In this document: positions 7,283-18,793 of the stretch, in pieces | How positions within the stretch are numbered: the first letter of the stretch is position 1 | How the letters are laid out: each line of letters starts with the position of its first letter | DNA from: Bacillus sp. N13C7 | GTDB taxonomy: Bacteria > Bacillota > Bacilli > Bacillales > Bacillaceae | Direction: 5' to 3' | Assembly: GCF_026790065.1 (NCBI RefSeq) | Contig: NZ_JALAMO010000021.1 | Span: 1-54,674 of the forward strand | DNA: 54,674 bases | Position numbers and translations under genes: made by a program | Notes under the pieces: model-generated | What the model was told of the DNA's origin: nothing | What the model saw: the letters and a program-made list of their open reading frames with translations, nothing else | Databases searched by the model: none

Positions 7283-9037
7283 CTAAAATCTCGGATAATT
7301 TCTTCCACCCATTTCAGTGATATCAAAATAGTTATACCATCCTGAGTTGTCAGTAATGTAACGCTGAACATCCCCGTCATATCCAACATAAAGATAAATC
7401 TCTATATAATCGCCTGCATTAGCCGGAACAGTGGCGGCTCCATAAACCCCTACATTGAATTGAGTACTATCAGAAGGGTTTGCTGGACTGTTTCTGTAAT
7501 GCGCTATATTTTTATAAATCGTTCCGTTAAGATAAATCTCCATTTCATAGTTGGCATATCTTTGAACGTTCTCGATATATAAACCTGCATTGACCAAAAA
7601 CATGCCGCTATTAGGACAGATAAACCGGTTATTAGTAACATCAAAAGCATTATGACTGTCTTTTATCTTTCTATTAAAACGAACTTTCTGCTGTTCCCCT
7701 TTTATAAGAAGCTGCTTCCCGGTTGTACCAATATTCGTATGCACAAATCCAGATATCTTTTCCCACGGAGTCCACCCGGAACCACTCCACCAATGCCTGA
7801 TCCATACACCCGTACTGTCAATATAAGTTCCAGACTCATTACCTGTACCGTAAAAATATTGTGTGAAGCGAGAATTATTAAACTTCTCGTTTTTTACAAT
7901 TCCATATCGCAAAGGATATCCAGTCGTATTTCCTTGGCCAATATCCATAAGAGTAAGCCCAAGCGGATATGATTCTCCACTAGTTCTCGCGTCTTGAATT
8001 GCATTTGTTCCCGTGAGGAGGGTGAGCTTCTGATTTGTAAAGTTGTTTTGAACAAATGCTTTTGCATCTGAAAGAGCCTTGTCAGCTTTCTCTTGTGATG
8101 CAGTTTCTGTTTCGAGTTTCTTCCACCCCTGCCATCCGACAGTATTACCGTCCCAATAATTCGTAAAGACATTATTTCTGTAGTCCATGGCATAAACCCA
8201 GCCATAGCTGCCTTTTCCATCAGATGATTGGCTTGTCATTTGATAAAACCCTCTCGTAGAGGCGGTAGAAGGAGAATTTACCGCTTTTCCATTTGCATAA
8301 AAGGTCCCCATACTTCTACCTCTATCTATAATTGCCTGAAGCATATCTTCGCCTTCATTCACTGCAAAAGATACACCCCCAACATCATTTGTAATTTTAG
8401 ATAGTTGAGCACCATTCCATTTATCCTTATCACTTTTAGTAACATGGATATCTTTATCATCAGTGTGAACAGCCAATCTTTTTATTGATCTTTCTTCTGT
8501 TTCGTACTTTATCCAATCTGACCAAGTTCCATTAACTAATGACTTTCTCCAAAAGCCGCCATCTGTGGCCATGGCCATTGCTTCTCCGCTCGTCGAAGAG
8601 GAGCACAAGTAAATACCGCGAACCGCTTGGGGCGGTGCATTAATAGCATCACTCGACATGTAAAAAGTAAAAGTCTTTTTCTGCCCTATCGCAACACTAT
8701 GAAAGTCATAGCCTTGACCGATGTTAATAAGAATGGATCCATCGTCTTTCGTCATTTTCGAAAGCTGCGCCCCATTCCATTTAGCTCGCTCTTCATTCGT
8801 AACATGCCGTTCCTGATCTTGATTGTGCAGATCAAAATCTTTCTTCGCCGCCTGCTGCACGTTATCAACATTACCCAGATCCAGCTGTTCCTTTGTCACC
8901 TTGTGAGGGTTGTTCATGTCATTTTTATGTGCGGCTAAATCTTTATGCGCTTCTTCAATACCTTTCTCCCAACGGTTCACATCATCCTCATTGATTGGAT
9001 CATCCGGCAGCCAGTCTGTTTTTGCTTCATATGCCAT
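7283..9037 (-). CDS. xkdV: Tail fibre protein (XkdV/YqcC position)
   Basis: A 584-residue fibre. The N-terminus (MAYEAKTDWLPDDPINEDDV) is the baseplate-attachment segment of this family. It contains NPHKVTKEQLDLGNV and related HVTNEERAKWNGAQLSKM and HVTKSDKDKWNGAQLSKI repeats, typical fibre motifs at about 45-110 and 195-220. The middle has two repeated knob-like modules (WRKSLVNGTWSDWIKYETE, YWDGNTVGWQGWKKLETE, RHWWSGSGWTPWEKISG). The C-terminal 150 residues (from about 435) look like a C1q/TNF-type jelly roll (FVHTNIGTTGKQLLIKGEQ to DITEMGGRNYP) and probably form the trimeric host-binding tip. The C-terminal module is the part most likely to differ from PBSX and set host range. Confidence 0.88.
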   Translation of the reverse strand: MAYEAKTDWLPDDPINEDDVNRWEKGIEEAHKDLAAHKNDMNNPHKVTKEQLDLGNVDNVQQAAKKDFDLHNQDQERHVTNEERAKWNGAQLSKMTKDDGSILINIGQGYDFHSVAIGQKKTFTFYMSSDAINAPPQAVRGIYLCSSSTSGEAMAMATDGGFWRKSLVNGTWSDWIKYETEERSIKRLAVHTDDKDIHVTKSDKDKWNGAQLSKITNDVGGVSFAVNEGEDMLQAIIDRGRSMGTFYANGKAVNSPSTASTRGFYQMTSQSSDGKGSYGWVYAMDYRNNVFTNYWDGNTVGWQGWKKLETETASQEKADKALSDAKAFVQNNFTNQKLTLLTGTNAIQDARTSGESYPLGLTLMDIGQGNTTGYPLRYGIVKNEKFNNSRFTQYFYGTGNESGTYIDSTGVWIRHWWSGSGWTPWEKISGFVHTNIGTTGKQLLIKGEQQKVRFNRKIKDSHNAFDVTNNRFICPNSGMFLVNAGLYIENVQRYANYEMEIYLNGTIYKNIAHYRNSPANPSDSTQFNVGVYGAATVPANAGDYIEIYLYVGYDGDVQRYITDNSGWYNYFDITEMGGRNYPRF

Positions 9038-9040
9038 TTG

Positions 9041-9313
9041 TTACACCACCTCAAAAGTAAATCTAAAGTCCAGCGTTCTGTTGTTACTTACATCTAAATC
9101 TGTTGTTCTTTCCGTAATCACGTTGTTTTGCTCATCAAGGACCTGAACACTCTCAATGTGTTTGATATCTTCTTCTCGATGAGTAAGTACCGTGACAACT
9201 GCGCCCTGAATGGTTATTTCCACAATCTTTGTTTCATTTCCATTCAGCAGCACTTTCGATATTCTACTTTTAAGATCTGCAGCTGTACGCTCTCTATAAA
9301 CTTTCGTAATCAT
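9041..9313 (-). CDS. YqcB-like baseplate/fibre-region protein (90 aa)
   Basis: A 90-residue protein, [20 protein letters not shown] at the start and beta-rich after that. It corresponds by position and appearance to the small skin gene between the XkdU-like (YqcA) and fibre (YqcC) genes. The function is unknown. The ATG overlaps the xkdU stop by four bases, so translation is coupled, and the fibre gene starts a few bases after its stop. Confidence 0.75.
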   Translation of the reverse strand: MITKVYRERTAADLKSRISKVLLNGNETKIVEITIQGAVVTVLTHREEDIKHIESVQVLDEQNNVITERTTDLDVSNNRTLDFRFTFEVV

Positions 9314-9888
9314 GGTAAAACCACCTCGTTATTATTAAGCGTGACGGAATAACCCACCATCAGCTCACTTACCTTTCGATATCGTCTGTTATTCAAAATG
9401 ACAGTATCTTTTATTTGGAGTGGCTCATTTAATGCAGCTCGCAAGGTATACGCCAAGTGAGCCGGCTTCATATTTTCTAATGTTTCTATGAGCTCGCTCA
9501 TGTGCTGCATATCATCTATATCAATATCAACATTAAAACGGTACTCTCCAGGAAGTAGCCGGACCTGAGCGGACGGATTCTTCAAGAACCGATTCAATGC
9601 CTGTTCAATGGCCATATATGTTGCGGGCGGTATATTGGACATTTTCGAGATCAGCCGCAGCCGGCGGATCTCGTACGTATCACCGGCCTCTCGAGGCACG
9701 TTCAATATTTTTTCCCACCGTTCAAGTCCCCAGGTTGCTGTTGTGACAAACAGCTGATCTGTCAGATCAAAGATGCTATTATTTTGCTTTTCGAATTCCG
9801 GAGATTCCGCTTTAAGAAGTTCAGCCATTTCCTTTAACTTGGTAAGGAACGGCGGCAGGTAAGCAGTCATTTCATCGAGTTTGCTCAA
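9310..9888 (-). CDS. xkdU: Baseplate protein XkdU (Mu gp48-like, DUF2313)
   Basis: A 192-residue protein of the XkdU/YqcA family: helical N-terminal half ([20 protein letters not shown]), then [32 protein letters not shown], the typical signature of these gp48-like baseplate proteins, and a beta C-terminus. It forms part of the wedge connecting XkdT (gpJ-like) to fibres. The start at 9888 overlaps the end of xkdT by 17 bases. Confidence 0.9.
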   Translation of the reverse strand: MSKLDEMTAYLPPFLTKLKEMAELLKAESPEFEKQNNSIFDLTDQLFVTTATWGLERWEKILNVPREAGDTYEIRRLRLISKMSNIPPATYMAIEQALNRFLKNPSAQVRLLPGEYRFNVDIDIDDMQHMSELIETLENMKPAHLAYTLRAALNEPLQIKDTVILNNRRYRKVSELMVGYSVTLNNNEVVLP

Positions 9889-10924
9889 TGATGTTCACCT
9901 GCCCCAATTTAGGGATTTCGACGTCACTCAGAACCAAATTTTCAGCCAAACCGTTTATTTTAATATCTGCATAATCACTTACTGAGGGTGAATTATAGAC
10001 AATATTATTGATCTGCGATAAGCGGATGACATTGTCTTCGAACGCCATCTTTTTAAAGAGGTTTAATACACCTGATTCGATTTCTTTCTTCACCTGATCA
10101 ATAGAGCTATTGACCTCGGGAAGCACCTCAGCTGATATCTCAATCTCTTTCCAAACCGCACTCTCCACCGTGACAAAGGCGCCAATAGGCGCCTGTCCTT
10201 CGCCTTGTCCCGGTTCAGGATCAATATAGTTCTTGACCTTGGATATTAAAATATCGGATGCAGGTTCCAAGTTGGCGTTGGTCACGACAATTTTGACCGT
10301 TCCGTCCCCATTCCAAAGCGAAAAGATTTTTGCCTTACCGACTCCGTCAACTTCTTCCGCCCACTGCTTATAATGCTCTTTATTTGCACTAACAGCTTCC
10401 CGGCGTACGCGAGTAAAATATCTCGCTCTTAAACTGTCATCATCCTCTTCTTCACGTCCAGGTATCAGGATCTCTTTCACAATTGCTTTTTGAAGTCCTG
10501 GAATGGTATCCAATGACAATAGATTCTGGCCGGAAATATTCGCGTTCCCCGCTTCTCCGGCTGTTTCACATTCCAACGTCCCGTCAGCTGTGTATTGAAA
10601 ATAGAGGTTATCAACAAAAAAACGGGAACCCACTGGAATGGTTATTCCTTCAGTAAACTCCGCTGCCCTGACTGCTTTCGTGGCAGCCGTTCGCTCGATG
10701 CCGGCTTCAGTAGCCCGACGATCTAAAAATTCCCCTTGTGCTGTGTCCGAGAAGACAAGTTCCAGCACCGTATCGAGCCAAATATAAGACTTGGCCAATT
10801 CTGCAGCTGCAGGAGCTAACGCGTTATAAATCACGCTTCCTTCCCTTGTATCAATGTCAGCTGAAATTCTGTTCAGCATCCGGTCCATAATTTCTTCAAA
10901 AGTTTGATCTTCAAACATCTTCAC
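9872..10924 (-). CDS. xkdT: Baseplate J-like protein XkdT
   Basis: A 350-residue baseplate J protein. Signature segments include [20 protein letters not shown] near the N-terminus, the [20 protein letters not shown] motif (about residues 57-76), and [15 protein letters not shown] near the middle. It assembles into the wedge of the contractile-tail baseplate. It overlaps XkdS by 14 bases and XkdU by 17, in the conserved S-T-U order. Confidence 0.94.
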   Translation of the reverse strand: MKMFEDQTFEEIMDRMLNRISADIDTREGSVIYNALAPAAAELAKSYIWLDTVLELVFSDTAQGEFLDRRATEAGIERTAATKAVRAAEFTEGITIPVGSRFFVDNLYFQYTADGTLECETAGEAGNANISGQNLLSLDTIPGLQKAIVKEILIPGREEEDDDSLRARYFTRVRREAVSANKEHYKQWAEEVDGVGKAKIFSLWNGDGTVKIVVTNANLEPASDILISKVKNYIDPEPGQGEGQAPIGAFVTVESAVWKEIEISAEVLPEVNSSIDQVKKEIESGVLNLFKKMAFEDNVIRLSQINNIVYNSPSVSDYADIKINGLAENLVLSDVEIPKLGQVNIIEQTR

Positions 10925-11345
10925 CGAGCACCTCCTCGATCTCTAATGTTCCCTCGTCAGTTTCGACTGTAAAGGAAACATGGAACGAATCGCCTTGTTT
11001 TTCTATTTCAAAATCTGACACAGAAGAAACACGATCGTCATAGATCAGTGCCTCCTCTATCAGCCGCGGAATCTCCATTTTCTTATATGCGTCTGTTGTT
11101 TCATTATCTGCCAGGACGTCTTGAAGCTCATTTCCAATGTCATGACTGAAAACAGAATAGGCGTATCGCTCAGTATGGAGGGATAAATATACAAACTGCT
11201 TGATGGCTTCAAGGCCTGTGATCATTTCATTTGTGATACGGCCATTTTCAAAATCTATTTTGTAGGTTTGCGAGGTCTCTATGACTTCGCTGTCATCTTC
11301 AATATCATCAAATTCAATTTCTGGCGAAAGGGCCAACTCAGGCAC
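10911..11345 (-). CDS. xkdS: Baseplate protein XkdS (DUF2634, gpW/gp25-like)
   Basis: A 144-residue protein with [20 protein letters not shown] and [20 protein letters not shown], the recognisable core of XkdS/YqbS-like proteins, ending in an acidic beta segment. gp25-like proteins link the baseplate hub to sheath initiation. It begins 3 bases after xkdR stops and overlaps xkdT. Confidence 0.9.
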   Translation of the reverse strand: MPELALSPEIEFDDIEDDSEVIETSQTYKIDFENGRITNEMITGLEAIKQFVYLSLHTERYAYSVFSHDIGNELQDVLADNETTDAYKKMEIPRLIEEALIYDDRVSSVSDFEIEKQGDSFHVSFTVETDEGTLEIEEVLGEDV

Positions 11346-11348
11346 CCC

Positions 11349-11615
11349 CTATATTTTGTCGAGAATAAAAAATGATTGTCCGCCTTTTAAGGAGACAACC
11401 ATCACATTCTCACCCATCTTTAGTTCTTCATCTCCTCCAGCGCGCAGCCGCTTAGGAATAATAATCAAATCAGACGGAATAATTAGCTTTTCATTTTCAT
11501 TGAGTTTAATTTCAACAGGAGAAACGGAAACCACTTCAGCCGGCATAATATCGACCGGTGACTCAGAATCAACTGCACCGACAGCCAAATGTTTGATTGC
11601 TTCACTTAATCTCAT
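11349..11615 (-). CDS. xkdR: Baseplate protein XkdR (DUF2577)
   Basis: An 88-residue protein beginning MRLSEAIKHLAVGAVDSESP, with a compact beta domain (EVVSVSPVEIKLNENEKLII). It matches the XkdR/YqbR family in size and position. The ATG overlaps the xkdQ stop by four bases. Proteins of this family may be hub or spike-cap subunits; the exact role is unproven. Confidence 0.87.
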   Translation of the reverse strand: MRLSEAIKHLAVGAVDSESPVDIMPAEVVSVSPVEIKLNENEKLIIPSDLIIIPKRLRAGGDEELKMGENVMVVSLKGGQSFFILDKI

Positions 11616-12592
11616 GAGGAAACTCCATCAGGAATAGAGTTTTTCTCCACAACATCAATGGTCATCGTATGCGTGGATCCTTTAAATTCATGTTTGTCTG
11701 TATCGATCCAGTATGTTTTCTTAACCCCGACTTCCGGAATTGAGATATAGACAGGCAAGCCGCTCTGAAGATCCGGAATCCCAATCGCTTGAATACTCTT
11801 GAGTTCTTTTTTAACACCTTTTTTCTGTGCTTGTTTGACTTTCGCACGCTCCTGAAGCTGCGCCTGGTTAATGTTATCAGAAACCGTTTCGACATACTGA
11901 AGCACACCATATTTACTGATGCCTGAGCTGTCACTTGCGGTGGCTGTGTATGTTTTATTGTCTTTCTGCCGGCGGAGCTTTACTTTTGTGGCCGTGTCAT
12001 TAATTGAAGTGCTGTATTGATAGCCGGTAATGTTCACACCCGTCTCCAGCACCCATACTTCTGACGGATCAGGCCAAGCGCGAAGGCCAAGCTTTCCCTT
12101 CGCAGAATATAATTGATAATTCCTTCCGGTTTGGCTTTTCGTTTGTTTCAAGGCTTTCAGAATCATGTCATAAAGGCTCGTATCGTCTTTGAACACAAGT
12201 GATTTAATTGTATGACCTGTGTTTGCAATAGACGTTGTGGGAATCTGAAAGTCTCTTGCCAGACGTTTTATGATCTCGTCTGCACGCTTATTAGAGAAAA
12301 CATAAACATCCTTGTTTTTGACCAGATATTGCAGCATATCATAAGCCGTAAAGGTCAGCCCGTGTTCTTCCGGATTGCGAGAAAACACAATGCCCCGGAA
12401 CAGTTCTTTGCCCTTCCACTTAAATAAAACTGTATCCCCTTCAGATACACTGTAATATGAATGGGTTCCCTGTTTCGTAATGATCTTTGCTGTGATCGAT
12501 CGCGGCGCCTGATACCGTTGCCCTTCGAGGGAAACACTTTCAGTTACCAGCTCAAGCCATTCCGTTTCTTTAATGACGAAAAGTTCTATCAT
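11612..12592 (-). CDS. xkdQ: Tail hub protein XkdQ (late control D-like)
   Basis: A 326-residue protein of the XkdQ/YqbQ family. N-terminal beta domain (WLELVTESVSLEGQRYQAPR, EGDTVLFKWKGKELFRGIVF), a middle part with NKRADEIIKRLARDF, and a C-terminal beta domain ending in TMTIDVVEKNSIPDG. Proteins of this family form the baseplate hub at the end of the tail tube. Sometimes annotated as hydrolase, but no catalytic motif is visible. It follows xkdP by 12 bases. Confidence 0.92.
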   Translation of the reverse strand: MIELFVIKETEWLELVTESVSLEGQRYQAPRSITAKIITKQGTHSYYSVSEGDTVLFKWKGKELFRGIVFSRNPEEHGLTFTAYDMLQYLVKNKDVYVFSNKRADEIIKRLARDFQIPTTSIANTGHTIKSLVFKDDTSLYDMILKALKQTKSQTGRNYQLYSAKGKLGLRAWPDPSEVWVLETGVNITGYQYSTSINDTATKVKLRRQKDNKTYTATASDSSGISKYGVLQYVETVSDNINQAQLQERAKVKQAQKKGVKKELKSIQAIGIPDLQSGLPVYISIPEVGVKKTYWIDTDKHEFKGSTHTMTIDVVEKNSIPDGVSS

Positions 12593-12604
12593 GTCATCAC
12601 CTGC

Positions 12605-13264
12605 TTATTGCGGTATCTTTAATTTTTGACCAGGAAAGATCCAGTGTCCTGGCTGTCTTATATTCCGTTTGCTTCGCTTGATCATAGCCTTTTTATTGAC
12701 GTTCCAAATCTTACGCCATTTTGTGCTGTCCCCATAAAATTTACCGGCAAGGTCCCACAATGTATCCCCTTTTTTAACCGTGTATGTTTTAGGAGCTGAC
12801 TTAGACGGCCGTTTTTTCTTTGTCTTTTTCTTTTGCTTGATCTTCCGCGGCGCAGCGGTTTTGTATTCCTTCAGTTTGATTTCATAATCACGATCACCTA
12901 TGTCTTTTTGACCTTCACTATAAGAAAAGCCCTCAATACTGCAGGTGAAGTTTATTTTCGTGCCAGTAATCAAAAATTGAACAGGCTTTTTTGCTTTTGC
13001 CCATTTCTCAATCTTAGCAATAGCATTTTCAGGAGAAGGAAATCCTTTATACTCAGCAAGCGGACTGTGTTTCTTTGGAAAAAAAGAAGAGAACGAAATC
13101 TCTTTCGCTCCCGGTTTATCTATAAAAGTGATCTCCCCAAAACTGGCCACTTTTACAGACTCATTTTGAATTGTGTTGGATATATCAATTTGTTCAGGAA
13201 GGACGGGAAGCCGCAGCTTGTCCTTCCCTTGTGAAATCCAGAATTCATAAACAGATCTAGTCAA
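12605..13264 (-). CDS. xkdP: LysM-containing tail protein XkdP
   Basis: A 219-residue protein. The N-terminal domain ([20 protein letters not shown]) is the XkdP-specific part. A basic linker ([20 protein letters not shown]) is followed by a C-terminal LysM domain (about 162-216, [20 protein letters not shown]) that probably contacts peptidoglycan or the hub. I chose the TTG at 13264: AAGGGAG lies 8 bases before it, and it overlaps the tape-measure stop by a few bases. The longest frame starts at 13318, inside the tape-measure gene, and would add 18 residues not typical of the family. PBSX XkdP is about 235 residues. Confidence 0.88.
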   Translation of the reverse strand: MTRSVYEFWISQGKDKLRLPVLPEQIDISNTIQNESVKVASFGEITFIDKPGAKEISFSSFFPKKHSPLAEYKGFPSPENAIAKIEKWAKAKKPVQFLITGTKINFTCSIEGFSYSEGQKDIGDRDYEIKLKEYKTAAPRKIKQKKKTKKKRPSKSAPKTYTVKKGDTLWDLAGKFYGDSTKWRKIWNVNKKAMIKRSKRNIRQPGHWIFPGQKLKIPQ

Positions 13265-16200
13265 ACGCGACGACTCCCTTCGTTCCAATGTTGATATCTT
13301 GTTCAAGTTCATCGACAAGGACCTGTTTAATTTTTGAGACCAGACTGTTCACGTCTTGATCATTGTAAAAATGCTGATCGCCGTTAAACTGAATAACGAC
13401 TTCTTTGCCGCCTGCAGCTGTAACTGTTGTTTGTTGGCTGCCTGTCGTGGCGGCAGTTACTTGGCCAGATGATAATTCATTTTGGCCTGTTTGTGCAGGA
13501 TCCGTGACTTCCATTCCGAGACCCTTGGCTGCTTGAGCCAACAGATAGCGGCCGCGGATGCCCCGCTCCTCTGGAATGATCCATTCACGTTTATTTCCTT
13601 CACCCACACGAGCAATTTGTTCTCTTGTGATCAGGCCGCCGTTAGCGTAACCAACATACGGTCCACCGCGTCTCATGCTTTTAATACCAGGTACATTGTC
13701 AATAGAGCCGTATCTGCTTTTGATGTAGCCAATCGCGGCAGCAGCGTTGTGAATCGGGTTTCTAATGTTACCCATACCTGGCGCTTTATGTGCGTTAAAA
13801 GTGGTTGGTACAGTCTGCATGAGCCCTTGGGATGGATTGCCTGCCTTCGCGTTACTATCCCACAGGTTAATGGCGTTAGGGTTGCCTCCTGATTCAAACT
13901 TCGCAATTGTCATCAATCCTGGAAGCCAGCTTAATGGTGTTTTTGTGGCCATCATTGCAGCCATAAGCCACTGTTTCACATTTCCACCTACTGCACCCAT
14001 TCCGGAATATGCAGCTGCCAGTGATCCAGCTTGTTTTTCAGCATATTTTTTCACATCGACAGAATCCAGACCTTTTACAACACCAACAGAGGCAAAACGC
14101 CCCAAGCTCATCATGACACGAGAAGGTGAATGGATATCTAACTCTTCACGAAACGCTTTTTCAACTTTTTTCGCTAGTTCTTTGGCAGCTTCGTGAACTT
14201 CACTTGCCTTTGAAGTCATGCCTGAAACAAAATTCCCGATCATTCCGGTTCCCCAGCCGTTTGAGGATTCTTTAGACTTCAAAAACGGCTTATTCACATG
14301 AGTATTTACATACTGATCAGTGCCAGTTTGTGAACTATTTTGACCGGAAGCAAACCCTTTGATCGTTCCAGTTCCCCATGAAGAGGATTTATTCACTGTG
14401 TTCTGGAAGGGTGTTTTGACTTTCGTCTGCAGGAAGCCATCTGTTCCGGTTGCCGTACTGTTCTGGCCGTTAGCATAACCATTGACCACTTGCTTTCCGT
14501 AATTCGGAGAGTAGGAGATCAAATTTTTCATAGGCTGGCCAACGTTTTTCTGTTTCCAAGCGTCCATTGAAACGACATTATCGCCAATACCTTGATCAAA
14601 GCCTTGCGTGAACTGTTGACCAAAAGAAGCAGCCTGTTCATTAAGGCTCGAGGTGTCAACGGTAGGAGATACTGTAGCAGAAACTGTTGATCCGCCGGCT
14701 AATGGAGAAACAGCAGCTTCTCCACCTGCAGATGAAGCAGAAGCCATGTCATCAACAACGCTCATCCCTAGTTTAGAAGCGGCCTGAGAAAGAAGCATTT
14801 TACCGCGACCCTTGTTGTTATCAACAGGGATCACAAACTCTTTACCTGCTTCACCAATCCACGAAATGGTTGGTTTCGTAATATAGCCGCCCGTCGCATT
14901 CCTTTCAGCTTCAAGAACGCTTTTTTGTTTAGGAAAAATACTTGTTGGCGCTGATGGCTGAGACTGAGCAAGGCCAATTCCTCCGCCACCGTTAGAATTT
15001 TTACCGGATGAGGACTTACCAGATTTCTTTTGATGAAGACCTGTTGCATCTTCACCTCTCCCTATGATATTGCCTATGATCTCCCCTCCAGCGTCAGCTA
15101 ATCCTTTTAGCTTAATGACCCACCAGAAGGTATCTTCAAACTTCTCCTTAATTCCGTCAGCAATTTCACCTAATGGATCACCCACATTTTTAGTGAACCA
15201 AGTTTTAACGCCTTTCCATGCGTCTGTCACTGCAGTTTTTGCTGACTCAAATTTTTCCGAAATGGATTTTTTGGCATCTTCTACTTTTGAGACAATTGGA
15301 TTCCAAACATTTTCACTGAACCATGACGAAACTGCACTCCACTTGTCAGAAATCCACGTCCATGCTTCGTTAAGCTTTGTCCAGATCCAGTTTGCTGCAT
15401 TAGTGACAGCATCACTCACTGGCGTCCAAACATTTTCCATGAACCAAGTTGAAACTGTAGACCATAATTCTGAAATAAAAGTCCATGCTTCGTTGATCTT
15501 CGTCCAAATCCAATTTGCTACGTTACTAACAGCTGTACTGATTGGGTTCCAGACGTTGTCATAAAACCAAGTTGCCACCTGAAGCCATTTTAATTGGATC
15601 CAGATTCGCGCATAATCAATATGTGCTTGTATCCAGCCGGCAACAGTTGCAACTGCATTACTAATAGGATTCCAGACATTATCCATGAACCAAGTGGAGA
15701 CAGTGGACCATGTGTCTGAGATCCAAGTCCAAGCGTCATTTATTTTTGTCCAAATCCAATCAGCAGCATCAGTGACACCGTCAACTAATGGATTCCAGAC
15801 ATTATCCATGAACCAAGTGGAGACAATCTTCCAGAGAGCTTGGATACCATCCCAAGCAAATAGAAAGGCACCTACTACTAAATTTATAATCGGAACTGCT
15901 GTGTTATAAATAGGTGTCCACACGTTATCCACAAACCAGGATGATACGTCATTCCAGGTATCAGTTAGCCATTTCTTAGCATCCTCGAATTTGTCAGTGA
16001 TCTTATCAATCTTGTCGCCGGCCCAATCACTAACTGGGTTCCAGACGTTATCCATAAACCAATCTGAGAAATCAGACCAAGTATCTTTGATCCAATCAAC
16101 GGCATTTCCTGCACCGTCCTGAATTCCATCCCACGCTTTAGAAGCGCCGCCATCATCAAACCATTTGCCAATGGATGATCCTAAATCTGAACCCCCGATG

Positions 16201-18608
16201 CCGCCTGCAATACTACCGACAACACCGCCGACAGCAGTGCCAACAACAGGGACGACAGAACCAATGGCTGCACCCGCGGCTCCTCCTGCAGCAGCTCCGC
16301 CAAGATTCCCCGCAAAGGAACCAACTTTTTCACCTGCATTTTCCTTGTTCATACCCAGCAAATCGGTTGCCGCTAATGCAGTTCCCAAAAGAGGGATACC
16401 TTTTGCAAATTTACCCACGCTTTTCAGTGGACTTAAGACTTTCCCAAATTTTGAGGTTCCGCCTGTTGCTCGGCCTGCTGCACGAAGTTCTGATCTGGTG
16501 GTGTTTACTGAAGCTCTTGAACCTGCGCTTCTAACAGGATCAGCTGCGGTTCTTCCTGAACGCCTTCTTTCTAGCTGTTCGGATGACACAGTAATAGATC
16601 TGTTAGAAGGGTTCACACTCGTTGGATTCCCGCGCCGGCCTGAAGCGCTTTTCCCTCTACCTTTACGGCTGCGGTCCCTTCCGCCGATACCGCTACAGCA
16701 ACAACATGTTAAGCCGCCGCTCCGTGGTAGACTCGTTGGACTTGAGGCCGTTCGGGATCCTGCACCATTTGTGCCAGCATTGCGGGCAGCCCTTCCATTT
16801 CTCCTGCCGCTTCTTGTGTTAGGGTCAGATTCAGCATTAGGGGCACGGTTCGGAATTAACTTCCGAATTACTCCCGCTGCGTCACTTCCGACAGTGCCTA
16901 TTCCTTTCAAGAGCGGCCGAAGGATCTTCAAGTATGCTATCAATCCAATCAAAGAAGGAATCACAACTTTAAAAGCTGTTTTCAGTTCATCCCAATGATT
17001 CACCGTCCACTCAATGGCCACATTCAGCTTGTCACCTATCGCCTCACCAAGATCAGTAATATCTTTTTTGATCTCTTTGAGTTTCTCTTGGCCTTCCTTG
17101 CTGTTTAGGAACGAGTCGATCTTGTCAAAGGCTGGGCCTAAACCGGTAAGCAGTGAAGTCCCCATATCCTTAGATATGCTTTCAAAATCCCGCATGGCGT
17201 CATTAATCGGTGTCATCGGGTTATTATCTCTAAGCTGAGAAAAGCTGCGTTCCAGTTCGCCTGTTGTTTTTGCACTTGTGCCAATGCCTTCAGCCATATC
17301 TAAAATTGGCTGCTTCAGATCCTCGTATTGCGTTCCTATTAGCTCCGTGGCGATAGATGCCCGCTTAGTCTTGTCTTTGACTTTTGATAAGGCATCAGCA
17401 ACCTTAAATAAGCTTTCTTGACCACTAATAGAACCGTCTTTAAACCCTTTGAACATCTTCTCTGTTTCTTTGGCACCGAATAGCGATTTGAACGCGTCTA
17501 CTTGACTATCAGACATTTCAGTACGGCGAATGTTAAATTCACGCATACTGTCAGCAAGGTTGTCGAAGTTTCTGGCCCCGCCTTTTGTCCCTTTAATCAT
17601 GGCGTTAGCGATCTGGCCGCCTGTGAGTTTCATGTCTTTAAAAGTGGAACTGTATTCATTCATCGTGTCCAGCAAATCGTCAGCCTGGTCACCCGCGTTC
17701 CGGTACACATACGCAATTAAATCTCCGCTGTCTTTCCCGGACATTTTCAAGTTGTTATACATTGAACTGAAGGCCCGGTCCACTTCCGCCTGATCAGCGT
17801 TCATGAGCTGTGCGATCTTACTAGACGACTCAGTCAATTCAGCCAGGGCTTTTTTAGATGCGCCTGTCTGTTGTGACAAGGTTCTCAAAGATAAGCTGAC
17901 TTCTTCCCGGGATCCTCCCGCTTTGTTGTCATAATAGATCTGGTCTGTCATTCTAGCAGCGTCTTTTTTACTGACTTTCGAAGTCGCAGAAACATAGGCG
18001 TCTTGGGACATAGCACTTTTCCCGCTGCCCATAATCGCACCAGCCGACAGTCCGCCGCCAACTGCCAGGGTGACAGCAGCGTTTTTCAGACCGTCTAACT
18101 TTGCTTCAATTGCATCCAGAACCGCTGAAGCCTTGTCCTTAATAGAAACAGTAGGCTCTGCATGTTCGCTGTCTACATCAGACACATGGCGCCGGATCTC
18201 ATCTAATTGGCTTGAAGCACGATCACGAACTGAAACAGTAGGTTCAGCATGCGAGCGATTCAAATCTGAAAGGCCTCCTCGAATTAAGCGGAAACGCGGT
18301 GTAGCCTGATCGTTAACGGAAACCGTCACCTCGTGGCTGCCTTCAGTCAGATCCTCTGTTTGCTGGCGTATAGAATGTAAACCATTCGAAACCCGATCAT
18401 CTAAACCGACTTCAAGCGACCGAGCACGCCCAGTCAATCGGTTTGCTGATCGGTCAATTCGTCTCATAACCCGCTCCGTTCGATCCTCAGCATCAAAAAT
18501 AAGAGGGCCATTAGCGGCCCTCTGAAGTCTTTCTGCATTTCCTTGGATCTTTCGAAGTTTACGGGTGATCTTATCCTGTAAATCAAACGTCGCTGTTAGT
18601 TTAGCCAT
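13257..18608 (-). CDS. xkdO: Tape-measure protein XkdO/YqbO with a lytic transglycosylase domain
   Basis: A 1783-residue tape measure, larger than PBSX XkdO (about 1330) and skin YqbO (about 1585). The N-terminus is helical with repeated [20 protein letters not shown] modules (about 120-165). Hydrophobic segments follow ([17 protein letters not shown] near 180; [16 protein letters not shown] near 545). Residues about 590-700 are basic and low-complexity and include a CCCC run (about 636-639). Residues about 850-1140 hold seven Trp-rich 41-residue repeats (WFMDNVWNP...[15 protein letters not shown]). Near the C-terminus is an SLT-type lytic transglycosylase domain (about 1545-1640) with KFESGGNP (probable catalytic Glu near 1572) and SQGLMQT. 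It sets tail length and helps DNA cross the cell wall. Confidence 0.95.
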   Translation of the reverse strand: MAKLTATFDLQDKITRKLRKIQGNAERLQRAANGPLIFDAEDRTERVMRRIDRSANRLTGRARSLEVGLDDRVSNGLHSIRQQTEDLTEGSHEVTVSVNDQATPRFRLIRGGLSDLNRSHAEPTVSVRDRASSQLDEIRRHVSDVDSEHAEPTVSIKDKASAVLDAIEAKLDGLKNAAVTLAVGGGLSAGAIMGSGKSAMSQDAYVSATSKVSKKDAARMTDQIYYDNKAGGSREEVSLSLRTLSQQTGASKKALAELTESSSKIAQLMNADQAEVDRAFSSMYNNLKMSGKDSGDLIAYVYRNAGDQADDLLDTMNEYSSTFKDMKLTGGQIANAMIKGTKGGARNFDNLADSMREFNIRRTEMSDSQVDAFKSLFGAKETEKMFKGFKDGSISGQESLFKVADALSKVKDKTKRASIATELIGTQYEDLKQPILDMAEGIGTSAKTTGELERSFSQLRDNNPMTPINDAMRDFESISKDMGTSLLTGLGPAFDKIDSFLNSKEGQEKLKEIKKDITDLGEAIGDKLNVAIEWTVNHWDELKTAFKVVIPSLIGLIAYLKILRPLLKGIGTVGSDAAGVIRKLIPNRAPNAESDPNTRSGRRNGRAARNAGTNGAGSRTASSPTSLPRSGGLTCCCCSGIGGRDRSRKGRGKSASGRRGNPTSVNPSNRSITVSSEQLERRRSGRTAADPVRSAGSRASVNTTRSELRAAGRATGGTSKFGKVLSPLKSVGKFAKGIPLLGTALAATDLLGMNKENAGEKVGSFAGNLGGAAAGGAAGAAIGSVVPVVGTAVGGVVGSIAGGIGGSDLGSSIGKWFDDGGASKAWDGIQDGAGNAVDWIKDTWSDFSDWFMDNVWNPVSDWAGDKIDKITDKFEDAKKWLTDTWNDVSSWFVDNVWTPIYNTAVPIINLVVGAFLFAWDGIQALWKIVSTWFMDNVWNPLVDGVTDAADWIWTKINDAWTWISDTWSTVSTWFMDNVWNPISNAVATVAGWIQAHIDYARIWIQLKWLQVATWFYDNVWNPISTAVSNVANWIWTKINEAWTFISELWSTVSTWFMENVWTPVSDAVTNAANWIWTKLNEAWTWISDKWSAVSSWFSENVWNPIVSKVEDAKKSISEKFESAKTAVTDAWKGVKTWFTKNVGDPLGEIADGIKEKFEDTFWWVIKLKGLADAGGEIIGNIIGRGEDATGLHQKKSGKSSSGKNSNGGGGIGLAQSQPSAPTSIFPKQKSVLEAERNATGGYITKPTISWIGEAGKEFVIPVDNNKGRGKMLLSQAASKLGMSVVDDMASASSAGGEAAVSPLAGGSTVSATVSPTVDTSSLNEQAASFGQQFTQGFDQGIGDNVVSMDAWKQKNVGQPMKNLISYSPNYGKQVVNGYANGQNSTATGTDGFLQTKVKTPFQNTVNKSSSWGTGTIKGFASGQNSSQTGTDQYVNTHVNKPFLKSKESSNGWGTGMIGNFVSGMTSKASEVHEAAKELAKKVEKAFREELDIHSPSRVMMSLGRFASVGVVKGLDSVDVKKYAEKQAGSLAAAYSGMGAVGGNVKQWLMAAMMATKTPLSWLPGLMTIAKFESGGNPNAINLWDSNAKAGNPSQGLMQTVPTTFNAHKAPGMGNIRNPIHNAAAAIGYIKSRYGSIDNVPGIKSMRRGGPYVGYANGGLITREQIARVGEGNKREWIIPEERGIRGRYLLAQAAKGLGMEVTDPAQTGQNELSSGQVTAATTGSQQTTVTAAGGKEVVIQFNGDQHFYNDQDVNSLVSKIKQVLVDELEQDINIGTKGVVAFD
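15280..16070 (-). repeat. Seven tandem 41-codon Trp-rich repeats inside xkdO
   Basis: DNA direct repeats with a 123-base period are visible: GATTCCAGACATTATCCATG occurs at 15668 and again at 15791, and diverged copies extend to both sides. Each encodes a 41-residue unit with W at conserved spacing (WFxxNVWNP, then [15 protein letters not shown]). The near identity of adjacent copies suggests recent expansion or contraction by recombination, which would change tail length. Confidence 0.85.
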
Positions 18609-18610
18609 AG

Positions 18611-18793
18611 TTAATTACCTCCCTTCTTCGCTTCCTTTTCTAACAGCTCAAGCTTATAACTGATCAAACCATATAAGAGCGCCTTGAACTCTCTCGGTGC
18701 CTCATATAATTCTTGTAATTCTGACGGGGCATACTTGAGCTCGTGCATAGCGTAATAAAGATACACGGTCTCTTTATCCCCGCCTTCTATTAG
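18611..18793 (-). CDS. Frameshift extension of XkdN (tail chaperone GT-type)
   Basis: This 60-codon open frame has no start codon of its own near its beginning. It continues XkdN after a -1 shift at the slippery heptamer A AAA AAC (18799-18793). It begins [19 protein letters not shown] and ends [10 protein letters not shown], stopping just before the tape-measure start; its last codons include the GGAGGT ribosome site of xkdO. In most long-tailed phages the equivalent extension (lambda GT, T domain) is made only on a few percent of chaperones and recruits the tape measure. The predicted fusion is about 209 residues. Confidence 0.85.
   Translation of the reverse strand, partial: LIEGGDKETVYLYYAMHELKYAPSELQELYEAPREFKALLYGLISYKLELLEKEAKKGGN

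Noticed and set aside
15280..16070. Tandem repeats that could suggest a CRISPR array
   Set aside because: The 123-base period is an exact multiple of three, within one open frame encoding a Trp-rich repeat, and there are no short repeats with unique spacers.
16165..16998. Long plus-strand frame (277 codons) rich in Pro and Ala
   Set aside because: It is antisense to the tape-measure gene, with composition explained by the Gly/Ala-rich coding strand.
18611..18793. Independent small gene between xkdN and xkdO
   Set aside because: It has no start codon with a ribosome site near its beginning and is in the -1 frame of a slippery site, so it is read as a frameshift extension.
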